From Halanaerobiales bacterium (GTDB lineage: Bacteria; Bacillota; Halanaerobiia; Halanaerobiales; DTU029): DNA of 64,000 nucleotides. Positions 63,830-64,000 of this stretch are shown piece after piece. A program made the translations under genes and the position numbers. Location of the stretch: NCBI GenBank assembly GCA_022360715.1, contig JAKSCG010000014.1:1-64000 (forward strand), in the 5' to 3' direction. Positions within the stretch are counted from its first letter, which is position 1, and each line of letters begins with the position of its first letter. Under the pieces are notes generated by a model, which was given only the letters and a program-made list of their open reading frames with translations, was not told where the DNA came from and did not search any database.

Positions 63830-64000
63830 TCCAGTTCCCCCCTTTCTGTTCTTCTGCTTCGAACAAGTGAATCCGGCAAGAAAGCCGCTGATCGTCTATT
63901 TAATAATTATTAAGCCGGTCCGGTAATTATGAACGCTTTGTAAAAATCAGCTTATTTAGCAGGAAAACCCACTTACTTGAAGAATAATAGATATGGTAAA
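63830..64000. other. Right-edge sequence without recognised gene
   Basis: 171 bases upstream of yabP. On the - strand there is the yabP ribosome site and AT-rich sequence that may hold a sporulation promoter, but I could not place one with confidence. No coding frame is convincing on either strand. Confidence 0.5.

Noticed and set aside
63830-64000. Sigma-E type promoter for yabP
   Set aside because: A TTCATAATT string on the - strand resembles a -35, but no convincing -10 at the right distance was found.
1-64000. CRISPR arrays, tRNA/rRNA genes, insertion sequences, prophage genes
   Set aside because: No regularly spaced repeats, cloverleaf candidates, transposase or phage motifs were recognised on either strand.

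Overview
The window reads as chromosomal DNA of an anaerobic, probably spore-forming Bacillota (Clostridia, Halanaerobiia or Limnochordia type). The evidence is two T-box leaders, a SAM-I riboswitch, AGGAGG ribosome binding sites with frequent TTG/GTG starts, consensus TTGACA/TATAAT promoters with 17-bp spacers, a sporulation gene (yabP) at the right edge, and an anaerobic homocysteine pathway. I see no rRNA, tRNA, CRISPR array, insertion sequence or prophage. Nearly every gene is on the + strand; only yabP is on the - strand.

Layout: (1) 1-5238, an operon-like run of three peptidases (M42 cut by the window edge, S41-like, M28) and a MATE exporter. (2) 5222-18688, amino-acid biosynthesis: a promoter and Phe-type T-box leader before pheA-hisC, then a second promoter before ilvD-ilvB-ilvN-ilvC-leuA-leuC-leuD-leuB-cimA, closed by a terminator. 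CimA makes the isoleucine precursor from pyruvate, so threonine deaminase is not needed. (3) 18728-25926, an FCD-GntR regulator and a catabolic operon: split transketolase, a complete tripartite tricarboxylate-type transporter (tctCBA) and a sugar-phosphate isomerase-like protein. An inverted-repeat operator candidate lies before both the regulator and the operon. (4) 25957-35704, a T-box-controlled aminotransferase, a FecCD permease, two unrelated ABC modules (ABC-2 type; FtsX/LolD type), a Fur box running straight into the 3' remnant of a second FecCD permease, and an ATPase with an extra C-terminal domain. This looks like an iron or cobalamin uptake locus damaged by deletion and split by insertion.

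(5) 35820-55283, a large glycan-utilisation locus: GntR-LacI hybrid regulator, GH38 alpha-mannosidase, a 995-residue solute-binding protein with two carbohydrate-binding-like modules, a permease pair, an NHL/TPR/YIP1 membrane protein, a DUF5696-like secreted protein, a second permease pair, a second solute-binding protein, a GH20-like protein and a nucleotidyltransferase. It has no ATPase of its own. (6) 55301-61222, a SAM riboswitch followed by DUF39, NIL-ferredoxin, UPF0280, a MetH without activation domain, and MetF: homocysteine synthesis from sulfide and its methylation. (7) 61249-63550, an autoregulated LacI regulator and an MsmX/UgpC-type ATPase, the likely energiser of both importers in (5). 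(8) yabP on the - strand.

The strongest candidate for an incompletely described system is the dual-importer mannosidase locus (35820-55283). Next are the split transketolase/TTT operon and the UPF0280-containing homocysteine operon. Function calls rest on motifs and family knowledge read by eye; no database search was possible.
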